Assembly: GCF_003751445.1 (NCBI RefSeq)
Contig: NZ_RJUU01000001.1
Coordinates: 1,059,001 to 1,123,000 of the forward strand
Direction of reading: 5' to 3'
DNA: 64,000 nucleotides
From: Streptomyces sp. 840.1
GTDB taxonomy: Bacteria > Actinomycetota > Actinomycetes > Streptomycetales > Streptomycetaceae
The translations under genes were made by a program, and so were the position numbers. A model generated the notes under the pieces. That model did not search any database and was not told where the DNA came from. It saw nothing but the letters and a program-made list of their open reading frames with translations. Positions 41,164 through 48,507 of this stretch are shown here, piece by piece. Each line of letters begins with the position of its first letter. Positions within the stretch are counted from its first letter, which is position 1.

Positions 41164-42585
41164 ATGGAACTTAACAACGTTAAGGAAACTGGGGTCCTCA
41201 TCGTGGGCGCGGGTCCGTGCGGCCTCGCCCTCGCCTGTGACCTGGCGCGCCGGGGCGTGCCCGCCCTCCTGGCCGAGCAGGCGCCCGCGCTCTTCCCCGG
41301 CTCGCGCGGCAAGGGCATCCAGCCCCGCACCCGGGAGGTCTTCGACGACCTCGGGATCGGTGACGCGGTCCGCGAGCACGGCGGTCCCGCCCCGGTGGGG
41401 ATGGTCTGGCAGAACGGTGAGCGGATGGGCGAGCACCGGATGTTCCGGGTCGCCGCCCCCACGGACGCCGAGCCTTACGGGGAGCCGTGGTTGATGCCGC
41501 AGTGGCGCACCCAGGAGATCCTGCTGGCCAGGCTGCGCGAGCTGGGCGGCGACGTCGCGTTCTCGACCGCGCTGACCGGACTCGCCCAGGACGCCGACGG
41601 GGTCACCGCGCAGCTGTCCACCGGTCCGGTCCGGGCCTCGTACCTGGTCGCGGCGGACGGCGGACGCTCCACCGTGCGACGGGCCCTGGGCATCGCGATG
41701 GCCGGGGAGACCGTGGACCCGGCGCCGATGCTGGTGGCCGACGTGCGGGTCGCCGAGGGCGCGCTCGACCGGCTGAACTGGCACATGATGGACACCGACG
41801 CGGGATTCATCACGCTCTGCCCGCTGCCCGGCACGGCGGACTTCCAGCTGGCCGCCCGGTTCAAGGAGGGCGAGCCGGACACCTCGGCAGAGGGGGTGCG
41901 CGCGCTGGTCGCGGAGCGCACCCACCTGGCCGCGCAGGACATCACCGAGGTCCTCTGGGCCTCCGACTTCCGCCCGCGCGCCGCCCTGGCCGACCGGTTC
42001 CGCGAGGGACGGGTCTTCCTGGCCGGGGACGCCGCCCACGTCCACTCCCCCGCAGGCGGCCAGGGGCTCAACACCAGCGTCCAGGACGCGTACAACCTGG
42101 GCTGGAAACTCGGCCGGGTGCTGCGGCACGGAGCGCCCGAGGCCCTGCTCGGCAGTTACGAGGCGGAGCGCCGCCCGGTCGCCGCCGAGGTGCTCGGCCT
42201 GTCCACCCGTATCCACCGCGGCCGGCAGGAGCGGGGCGCGGCCGCCCAGCAGCTGGGCATCGGCTACCGCGAGGGACCGCTGTCGGTGGGGAGCGCGGGC
42301 GCTCTGCGGGCCGGCGACCGGGCCCCCGACGGGCCCGCCGGCGACCGGCGGCTGTTCGACGTCTTCCGGGGCCCGCACTTCACGCTGCTGGCGGTCGGCA
42401 CCGACGCGGAGCTGCCGCGGTTCGCGGGATCCGACGTCCGGGTGCACCGCATGGACGCGTACGAGGCGTACGGCAAGGGGCTGTTCCTGGTCCGCCCGGA
42501 CGGCTACCTCGGCTGGGCGGGCGAGGAACCGGGCGGGCTCGCGGAGTACCTCGCACCGCTGGGTGTCGCTCTCGCGGCGGGCTGA
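41164..42585 (+). CDS. FAD-dependent aromatic monooxygenase
   Basis: This 473-residue group A flavoprotein has the GxGxxG dinucleotide motif (LIVGAGPCGLALA), the DG motif (LVAADGGRSTVRRALG), the GD motif (VFLAGDAAHVHSPAGGQGLN), and a thioredoxin-like C-terminal domain (KGLFLVRPDGYLGWAG). Relatives hydroxylate phenols or inactivate antibiotics such as tetracyclines and rifamycins; the substrate here is unknown. The ATG at 41164 was chosen because the operator-bearing codons follow it. Control by the divergent TetR protein is strongly suggested by two shared palindromes. It converges on a LysE exporter. Confidence 0.9.
   Translation: MELNNVKETGVLIVGAGPCGLALACDLARRGVPALLAEQAPALFPGSRGKGIQPRTREVFDDLGIGDAVREHGGPAPVGMVWQNGERMGEHRMFRVAAPTDAEPYGEPWLMPQWRTQEILLARLRELGGDVAFSTALTGLAQDADGVTAQLSTGPVRASYLVAADGGRSTVRRALGIAMAGETVDPAPMLVADVRVAEGALDRLNWHMMDTDAGFITLCPLPGTADFQLAARFKEGEPDTSAEGVRALVAERTHLAAQDITEVLWASDFRPRAALADRFREGRVFLAGDAAHVHSPAGGQGLNTSVQDAYNLGWKLGRVLRHGAPEALLGSYEAERRPVAAEVLGLSTRIHRGRQERGAAAQQLGIGYREGPLSVGSAGALRAGDRAPDGPAGDRRLFDVFRGPHFTLLAVGTDAELPRFAGSDVRVHRMDAYEAYGKGLFLVRPDGYLGWAGEEPGGLAEYLAPLGVALAAG
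41170..41184. promoter_or_regulatory. TetR-type operator 2, inside the monooxygenase coding sequence
   Basis: CTTAAC-AAC-GTTAAG has the same arms as operator 1 and covers codons 3-7 of the monooxygenase (Leu-Asn-Asn-Val-Lys). A repressor bound here would block the start region directly. Confidence 0.8.
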
Positions 42586-42589
42586 GCGC

Positions 42590-43258
42590 TCAGACGCTGC
42601 TGAGCGACAGCTTCGCGGCGAAGCCGAGGAACAGCACCCCCGCCGCCGAAGTGGCGCCCGCCGAGAGCCGCTTGCGGCGGCGGAACGCGGCGGACAGCCG
42701 GGTGCCGCCGAAGATCAGCGCGGAGAGGTACAGGAAGCTGGCGACCTGGAGCAGGGTGCCCAGCAGCAGGAAGGAGAGCGCCGGATAGGCGTACCCCGGA
42801 TCGACGAACTGCACGAAGAACGAGATCAGGAACAGGATCGCCTTCGGGTTGAACAGGCTGACCACCAGCGCCCGGCGGTACGGCCGCTCCATGGCGCCGG
42901 CCGCCTCGGCCCCGTCCGCCGACTCGCCCGTCAGCTCGGCCACCCGCCGGTGCCGCTCGCGCCACATGGACACCGCGGCCCGCAGCATCCCGAAGGCCAG
43001 CCAGGTCAGATAGCCCGCTCCGGCGAACTTCACCACGGCGAAGAGCACCGGCGTCGTCTGCAGCAGCGACGAGGCCCCCAGCGCGGACAGCGTCATCAGG
43101 ACGGTGTCCCCGGTCCACACCCCGGCCGCGGCCACATAGCCCGTCCGCACCCCGCGCCGGGCGGCGACGGAGAGCACGTACAGCGAATTCGGCCCCGGCA
43201 GCAGAACGATCAGCACGAGGCCGGCGAGATAGGTCGGAAGGTCGGTGACACCCAGCAT
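42590..43258 (-). CDS. LysE/LeuE-family amino-acid exporter
   Basis: The 222 residues form six membrane helices with the family signature GLVLIVLLPGPNSLYVLSVAARRG near the N-terminus and FNPKAILFLISFFVQF in the middle. It is an inner-membrane exporter of amino acids or related compounds (RhtB/LeuE group). The ATG at 43258 gives the family-type N-terminus (MLGVTDLPTYLAG); the in-frame GTG at 43288 is less likely. It converges with the monooxygenase, with only 4 bases between the stops. Confidence 0.88.
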   Translation of the reverse strand: MLGVTDLPTYLAGLVLIVLLPGPNSLYVLSVAARRGVRTGYVAAAGVWTGDTVLMTLSALGASSLLQTTPVLFAVVKFAGAGYLTWLAFGMLRAAVSMWRERHRRVAELTGESADGAEAAGAMERPYRRALVVSLFNPKAILFLISFFVQFVDPGYAYPALSFLLLGTLLQVASFLYLSALIFGGTRLSAAFRRRKRLSAGATSAAGVLFLGFAAKLSLSSV

Positions 43259-43573
43259 GAAACGGAGTCTCGCACGCGGGTACGACACTCCGGGCGGTGG
43301 GTTCAGGTCCTGGGACGACGCGCTCCGTCAGCCCTCGTCGCCGTTGAACAGGCGGTCCACGGAGAGCTCCAGCTCGACGCCGGCCTCGTCGGGCGCGAAG
43401 AACGACGCAGACCGGGATGCCCGCCTGGGCGTAGGCCGTGTCCGCATCCCGCTCCGGCCACTCGTCGGTAACCGATGAGTCTCGATAACGCTTTCGCCGT
43501 CGTGTGCGGGGTTCGGCAACCGGGCAGGGCGGAAATCCGTCTCATGAGATACCGCCAGACCCAGGGGGCCGAG
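43259..43573. other. Intergenic region with gene debris before the second L,D-transpeptidase
   Basis: Apart from the fragment at 43328-43470, no gene is seen. The part next to 43574 must hold the L,D-transpeptidase promoter. No palindrome or repeat stands out. Confidence 0.5.
43328..43470 (-). pseudogene. Remnant of a frameshifted gene (possibly Uma2-like C-terminus)
   Basis: One minus-strand frame reads EWPERDADTAYAQAGIPV, resembling the end of the Uma2-type nuclease core (AYAxAGIP), and a second frame continues as SFFAPDEAGVELELSVDRLF and a stop. A frameshift near 43410 would join them. No start or full domain is left. The family assignment is weak. Confidence 0.3.
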
Positions 43574-44512
43574 ATGACAAGCACCAGAAGGACCGGGCGC
43601 GGCCGCGCGCACCGTCGCAGCCGTGCCGCGGCGACGACCGGCGCCGCCGTCGCCGTCCTCGCGCTGACCGCCGTGACCGCGGGGTGCGAACCGCAGGCCG
43701 CGGGCAGCACCCCGTCGGCCGCGGTGCCCACGCAGACGAGCGGCAGCCCCACCGACGACGCCAAGCCCGGCCCGGACGGGCCGGGGACGCCGACGCCGTC
43801 CGCGAGCACGGCACCCAGCAAACCGGCGAGCACACCGCCGAAGCCCACGCCCTCCGCCACGACCGCGCCCGACCCGCAGGGCAAGGTGCTGATGGCGAGC
43901 GGCGCGCAGGGCAAGCAGGTGCGCGAGCTCCAGGCCCGGCTGCGCCAGATCGGCCACTTCGACCGCAGCCCCACCGGCTACTACGGCACCGTCACGGTCG
44001 CCGCCGTGCAGTCGTTCCAGGGCAAGCGGGGGCTGTCCCGTACGGGGAAGGCGGACTCGCTCACCTGGCAGAAGCTGCTCGGCATGACGCACGAGCCGAC
44101 GGCGGCGGAGCTGAACCCGCCGACCACTCGTCCGGTCGCGAAGCCGGACAAGCGGTGCCTGAAGGGCCGGGTGATCTGCATCAGCAAGAACAGCCGGTCG
44201 CTGTCCTGGATGATCGACGGCAAGGTGCTCTCGTCGATGGACGTGCGGTTCGGCTCGCAGTACACGCCGACCCGCGAGGGCACCTTCGCCGTCTACTGGA
44301 AGTCCCGGCACCATGTGTCGACGCTCTACGACTCGCCCATGCCGTACGCGATGTTCTTCAGCGGCGGGCAGGCGGTGCACTACTCGTCGGACTTCGCGGC
44401 CCGCGGCTACAACGGCGCCTCGCACGGCTGCGTCAACGTGCGGGACGAGGGGAAGATCGCCTCGCTGTACGCCCAGGTCCGCAACGGCGACAAGGTCGTC
44501 GTCTACGGCTGA
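43574..44512 (+). CDS. Lipoprotein L,D-transpeptidase with peptidoglycan-binding domain
   Basis: This 312-residue protein has a basic leader and hydrophobic helix ending at VTAGC (lipobox Cys at about 38), a Pro/Thr/Ser-rich linker (about 45-100), a PG_binding_1 domain (about 105-170: VRELQARLRQIGHFDRSPTG, VAAVQSFQGKRGL) and a YkuD domain with the catalytic SHGCVNVR. It cross-links or anchors peptidoglycan from the outer face of the membrane. ATG 43574, with AGGGGG upstream, was preferred to the in-frame ATG 43544. The architecture repeats that of 668-1402, but this one is lipid-anchored. Confidence 0.9.
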   Translation: MTSTRRTGRGRAHRRSRAAATTGAAVAVLALTAVTAGCEPQAAGSTPSAAVPTQTSGSPTDDAKPGPDGPGTPTPSASTAPSKPASTPPKPTPSATTAPDPQGKVLMASGAQGKQVRELQARLRQIGHFDRSPTGYYGTVTVAAVQSFQGKRGLSRTGKADSLTWQKLLGMTHEPTAAELNPPTTRPVAKPDKRCLKGRVICISKNSRSLSWMIDGKVLSSMDVRFGSQYTPTREGTFAVYWKSRHHVSTLYDSPMPYAMFFSGGQAVHYSSDFAARGYNGASHGCVNVRDEGKIASLYAQVRNGDKVVVYG

Positions 44513-44542
44513 GCGCCGGACGGGCGGCCGGCGGATGTGAGG

Positions 44543-44581
44543 GGCGCGGGCGGGACCGGGGGAACGTGTCCCGCCCGCGCC
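44543..44581. terminator. Terminator hairpin after the second L,D-transpeptidase gene
   Basis: The 14-base arms 44543-44556 and 44568-44581 are perfect complements with an 11-base loop, 31 bases after the stop. Confidence 0.8.
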
Positions 44582-44699
44582 GTTGCGCCGAGCCGAAGGT
44601 ACGGGGGGAACCCCGGCTCAGGACGCTGCCGATGACCAGTCGGCTCACTCTGTACTGCGCCGGCGTGCCGAAAATCGTCACACCCGGTGGTGGACGGGG

Positions 44700-45914
44700 T
44701 CAGCGGGCCGCGACGGGGGTGGCGGGCGCCGAGGCCCCGAGGTCCGCTCCGGGGCCCGTGCCGGGCTCCGTGGCGGAGCCGGCTTCCGGGTCCGGTACGG
44801 CGAAGGCCGCCGAGGGCTGCGGGGACGCGGGGGTGAACCCGATCGACGGGAGCGAGCCGGAGCCGCCGGACGGCGAGTCGCCGTCGCTGCCCGGATCACC
44901 GCCGCTGTCACCGTTGCCGCTGTCGTCACCGCTGCCGTTGTCGCTGTCCCTGCCGCTGCCTCGGTTGTCGCCGGCCGTGTCGAGCATCCGCTCACAGAAC
45001 CGGTCCAGGTTGCGGGCGCCCTTGGCCAGCGCTTCGAGGCGGCTTCTGCGGTCGTCGTCGAGCTTGCCGTCGCGGTAGTCGCGGCAGGCCTTGAGCGTCT
45101 TGGCGTACCAGGCGCCCGAGGTGCCGCCCGGCGAGGTGCCGGGCTGCCCGGAGCCGTCGCTGTCGCCGGCTCCGGGGTCCTGCGTGCTGTCCGGGGAGCC
45201 GCCGGCCGGGTCCTCCGGCTGTCCCGCGCCGGTTCCGCCCTCGGTGGCGGGGCCGCCGGTGGGGCCGGTGCCCCGGGTGCTCCGCCCGCCGGGGCGGGCG
45301 GAGTCCGGTGCCTCGGGGGGCGAACTGCGCGGGCTCGGCGTACCGTCCGGCGGCTCGGGCGTCCCGTCGTCGGGCGTGAGACCGGAGCCGAGCTCCTCGG
45401 GCGAGGCGGCGGCCGACACCGACGTCGCCGGCGAGGGGGTGTGCCGGCCGAAGGGACCGGGCAGCACCCCGGTCCCGGCGGCCACCGCCACCCCGCCGAT
45501 CGCACAGCACGCGAGGGAGGCGACCAGGCCGAAGCGGACGGGCCGGCTCCAGCTCGGCGGGCGGGCGCCGGAGGTCCCGGTGCCCGGCCCCTTGCCGGAG
45601 GCGGCGCGCCCGATGTGTACGGGCGCGAGCACGCCGCCCCCGTCCGGCCCGGCGGCGGTCGCCCGGCCGGCCCGCGCGGACGCTGGGCGGTTACGGGCCG
45701 CGGAGCGCGGAGCGGCGCGGAAGGCGGCCAGTGCGGCGGCCTCGCCGGGAAGTTCCCCGGTGGCCGGGCGGGCGGACCGGGCAGCGGCGTCCAGGGCGGC
45801 CGCGAGCCTCCCGGCGTCCGGTCCCTGCTGGCCGTCGACAGGATCGACCGGTTCACGGCGGAGCATTCTCTCCGCCGCTTCCTTGTCAAGCCACTCGTAC
45901 TGCTCGTCGGCCAT
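44700..45914 (-). CDS. Membrane protein coupled to the ECF sigma gene (possible anti-sigma factor)
   Basis: The 404 residues hold a cytoplasmic N-terminus (EYEWLDKEAA-type helix and an Ala-rich helix to about 95), one membrane helix (FGLVASLACCAIGGVAVAA, about 130-150), and an exported low-complexity part very rich in Gly, Ser, Asp and Pro, interrupted by one structured segment (WYAKTLKACRDYRDGKLDDD, with two Cys). The start ATG overlaps the sigma-factor stop by one base (TGATG), so sigma and this protein are made together, as for sigma/anti-sigma pairs. No ZAS motif is present, so anti-sigma function is an inference. Confidence 0.75.
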   Translation of the reverse strand: MADEQYEWLDKEAAERMLRREPVDPVDGQQGPDAGRLAAALDAAARSARPATGELPGEAAALAAFRAAPRSAARNRPASARAGRATAAGPDGGGVLAPVHIGRAASGKGPGTGTSGARPPSWSRPVRFGLVASLACCAIGGVAVAAGTGVLPGPFGRHTPSPATSVSAAASPEELGSGLTPDDGTPEPPDGTPSPRSSPPEAPDSARPGGRSTRGTGPTGGPATEGGTGAGQPEDPAGGSPDSTQDPGAGDSDGSGQPGTSPGGTSGAWYAKTLKACRDYRDGKLDDDRRSRLEALAKGARNLDRFCERMLDTAGDNRGSGRDSDNGSGDDSGNGDSGGDPGSDGDSPSGGSGSLPSIGFTPASPQPSAAFAVPDPEAGSATEPGTGPGADLGASAPATPVAAR

Positions 45915-46729
45915 CACATGTCCTTCTGCGTCCAAAGACGCGAATGCGTCACACCGGCGGGCGCCACCAGGCCGGTGCGGGAGGGGCGTTGCGCGGGTAC
46001 GGCGCCGAGTTCGGCCGTCCGGCCGGCCGCGCTGCCGTGCGGCGCCTGCACGGGGGCCGGCCCGTCGCCCGGCCCCCTGGGGGCGCCGACTCCGCCGGCC
46101 GGGGCGCCGCCCTCCGTGTGGTCCACGGGCGGCGGATCGCCGCCGCCCGGACGCGTGGTGCCGTCCGGCGGGTCCGCGCTGTCCGCCCGCAGCAGTTCGG
46201 CGAGCCGCTTCAGCCCCCGGTGGGCGGCGGTGCGTACCGCACCCGGCCGCTTGCCCAGGGTCTGCGCCGCGCTCTTGGCGTCCAGCCCGACCACCACACG
46301 CAGGACCACGGCCTCGGCCTGGTCCTGCGGGAGCTGAGCGATGAGCGACATGGTGCGGCCGGTGGCCAGGGACTCGATCGCCTCGGCCGCCGTGTCGGAC
46401 TCGGCGGGCTTCTCGGACAGCTCCGTCTCGTCGCCGCCGGACGAGGGCCGCCTGCCGCGCATCCGCAGATGGTCCAGGGCGCGGTTACGCGCTATGCGCG
46501 CCGCCCACCCCCGGAACCGGTCCGCATCACCGCTGAACCGGTCGAGGTCGCGCGCTATCTGGAGCCAGGACTCGGACGCCACGTCCTCGGCGTCCGGCTC
46601 CCCCACCAGCGTCCTTATGTAGCCCAGCAACCGCGGCTGCACAGCGCGGTACACAGTACGGAAGGCGTCCTCGTCCCCGTCCTGCGCCGCGAGCACCGCG
46701 GCGGTAAGCCCCGCGTCGTCCCCCAGCAC
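45914..46729 (-). CDS. ECF-type RNA polymerase sigma factor
   Basis: The 271 residues hold sigma region 2 (about 20-90: FRTVYRAVQPRLLGYIRTLV, DAEDVASESWLQI, RFRGWAARIARNRALDHLR) and region 4 (about 130-190: LPQDQAEAVVLRVVVGLDAK, KRPGAVRTAAHRGLKRL). A Pro/Gly-rich tail of about 80 residues follows. The frame is open upstream to 47056, but the GTG at 46729 fits the sigma N-terminus; no strong ribosome-binding site is visible. It is co-translated with the membrane protein at 44700-45914. Target promoters cannot be read here. Confidence 0.85.
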   Translation of the reverse strand: MLGDDAGLTAAVLAAQDGDEDAFRTVYRAVQPRLLGYIRTLVGEPDAEDVASESWLQIARDLDRFSGDADRFRGWAARIARNRALDHLRMRGRRPSSGGDETELSEKPAESDTAAEAIESLATGRTMSLIAQLPQDQAEAVVLRVVVGLDAKSAAQTLGKRPGAVRTAAHRGLKRLAELLRADSADPPDGTTRPGGGDPPPVDHTEGGAPAGGVGAPRGPGDGPAPVQAPHGSAAGRTAELGAVPAQRPSRTGLVAPAGVTHSRLWTQKDM

Positions 46730-46932
46730 TCCCTCAACCCGCCCTGCTGTCCCGAATCGCAGCTGGTCACCACTGCCGCGCCACCCTGCGCGACTCAGCA
46801 CGCTACGTCCTTCGCGGGCATCACGTCCATGACTTGTACAACCCGCAACATTGTGTGGGCGCGCTGCGGTGTGACAGAAAACGCGTTCCCGGCGCTGAGA
46901 TGAGTACGGGGTCGTTCCGCGGCCCCGCGGAA

Positions 46933-46976
46933 GACGACCGGGGCCTCTCCTGTGGGGGGTGGCGGCCCCGGTCGTC
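46933..46976. repeat. 13-bp perfect inverted repeat inside copy A
   Basis: GACGACCGGGGCC (46933-46945) and its reverse complement (46964-46976) surround an 18-base loop. The 3' arm is part of the core repeated at 53680 and 55505, where the 5' arm is not conserved. It could terminate transcription. Confidence 0.75.
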
Positions 46977-47050
46977 GTTCCATTTTGCCCTTCTGACCTG
47001 GCAAAACGAGGCCAGCGGGTCCCCCGCGTGGCCAGCGCGTGGCCAGCGCG
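46956..47050 (+). repeat. Dispersed direct repeat, copy A
   Basis: The core 46956-46983 is identical over 28 bases to 53680-53707 (copy B). Similarity continues after the core: both have a TCTGA-C-TGGCAAAACG stretch and two GTGGCCA units spaced about 10 bases apart. A third copy (C) at 55505-55528 shares 24 identical bases. Copies A and B flank the whole defence module. Confidence 0.8.
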
Positions 47051-47520
47051 GCGCACGCTCCAGGTCGACTGCGTGAAACGTGACTCCCCCGTCGGCCAGG
47101 AAGGGTCCTTCCTGGTGGATCCTTTTCTTCCCGCATCAGGTCAGCGAACCGGATGCGGACGAGCGGAAACCGAGACAGGAGTCTGCCCGAGGGGACGCCC
47201 AGGCACAGCCGTAGCAGCGGGTGTTTCACCTCTGGTGTGCTGAAGCGGTGGGTGCGCAGGTTTTCGACCGTCGATCCTCCAGCGGCATGCCTGCTTCGTA
47301 CATCACCGGCGGACTGCCCTATCGGACCTTGGTGAGGCGATTCCCAGGCCAGCTGACCGTTCAGTGTTCTTACGCTGCGCTCAGCTCAATCGGACACCTC
47401 AGTCAGCGGAGGATCCGGGCAGCAGCCTGGAGCCCAGGGCCGTACGATGCAGGCGCAGGGGCCCACTGAATTGGGTATACCTCTTCCTACAGGCAGTCCA
47501 CATCGGAGGGTGACAGGCGT

Positions 47521-48507
47521 ATGGCGGCGAACGCCGAGCACCTGAAAGCTCTTGTGCGGGCGCACTCCGAAGCCAACGACAACCTCTTCTACAGCGTCGC
47601 CCTGCAAGTCGCGGCGAAGTCCGCCCGCCAGGGGCAGGGAAAGTTCGCAGTAGAGCTGCGTGAGCTGGTCGAGGCCGCCCAACAGCGGCAGGGAAAGCCG
47701 GGCACTCAGCGTGCCGCTACCCCGGTGGTGCAGCCCCGCGGTGAGCTGACCAGCCTCCTGACGGCAGGCTACCCAGACACCCAGCTCGACGACATGACCC
47801 TGGACGCCGGACTGCGTGCCTCGCTGGACCGCGTACTGCACGAACAACGACAGCGAGCACGTCTGGAGCGCTTCGGCTTTACCCCGGTGCACCGCATTCT
47901 GCTGTCCGGGCCTCCCGGGACGGGCAAAAGCATGACGGCAGCGGCACTGGCAGGAGAGCTGAAACTGCCCCTGTTCACCATTCGCCTGGACGGGCTGATC
48001 AGCCGATTCATGGGCGAGACCGCCGCCAAGTTGCGTCTGGTCTTCGACGCCGTGGCTCAGACCCGTGCGGTCTACCTGTTCGATGAGTTCGATGCTCTGG
48101 GAGCCGAACGGGCGGCAGGGAACGACGTCGGCGAAGCGCGCAGGATCCTCAACTCATTCCTGCTGTTTTTGGACGAGGCACCCTCTGAGAGTCTCGTGGT
48201 GGCCGGCACCAACCATCACCAGCTTCTGGACCAGGCTCTGTTCCGTCGCTTCGACATGATCGCCACCTACGGTCCTCCCACCGGGGAGGAAGCTGTACAG
48301 GTGCTGCAGCGACGTCTAGCCGGAATGGACACAAGCACACTACGGTGGGGCATCGTGACAGAACGTGCATCGGGCCTGAGTCACGCCGAGCTGGTCAAAG
48401 CGGCGGAAGCAGCAGCCAAACGAGCCATCCTGGCTGACCGGGACGTGGTGGACGAGCAACTGCTGCTGGAAGCCCTGAGCGAGCGGCACGCCACCCACCA
48501 TGCCTGA
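47521..48507 (+). CDS. ietA: AAA+ ATPase of an IetAS-type defence pair
   Basis: This 328-residue protein has an N-terminal helical part (1-115) and one AAA+ module: Walker A GPPGTGKS (130-137), Walker B YLFDEFDAL (185-193), sensor-1 GTNHH (229-233) and the arginine FRRFD (241-245), all intact. The layout fits IetA, the ATPase of the Agrobacterium plasmid-stability pair IetA/IetS, which has since been shown to protect against phage. In that pair the ATPase restrains or directs the subtilase. The stop overlaps the subtilase start by 8 bases. Both genes have lower GC than their neighbours, which supports transfer. Confidence 0.85.
   Translation: MAANAEHLKALVRAHSEANDNLFYSVALQVAAKSARQGQGKFAVELRELVEAAQQRQGKPGTQRAATPVVQPRGELTSLLTAGYPDTQLDDMTLDAGLRASLDRVLHEQRQRARLERFGFTPVHRILLSGPPGTGKSMTAAALAGELKLPLFTIRLDGLISRFMGETAAKLRLVFDAVAQTRAVYLFDEFDALGAERAAGNDVGEARRILNSFLLFLDEAPSESLVVAGTNHHQLLDQALFRRFDMIATYGPPTGEEAVQVLQRRLAGMDTSTLRWGIVTERASGLSHAELVKAAEAAAKRAILADRDVVDEQLLLEALSERHATHHA

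Larger units (their letters stand above)
46730..47520. other. Long intergenic region between the sigma operon and the IetA gene
   Basis: No real gene was found in these 790 bases; the frames here are broken or have the wrong codon bias. The region holds repeat copy A (46933-47050). The last 150 bases have lower GC and must contain the promoter of the defence genes; GGTATACC near 47472 may be a -10 region, and GGAGGGTG at about 47506 is the ribosome-binding site. Confidence 0.6.

Noticed and set aside
46933..47050. Repeat copy A as a tRNA or attB site
   Set aside because: No cloverleaf, anticodon arm or CCA end could be folded, and no integrase gene is nearby. It is reported as an unnamed repeat.
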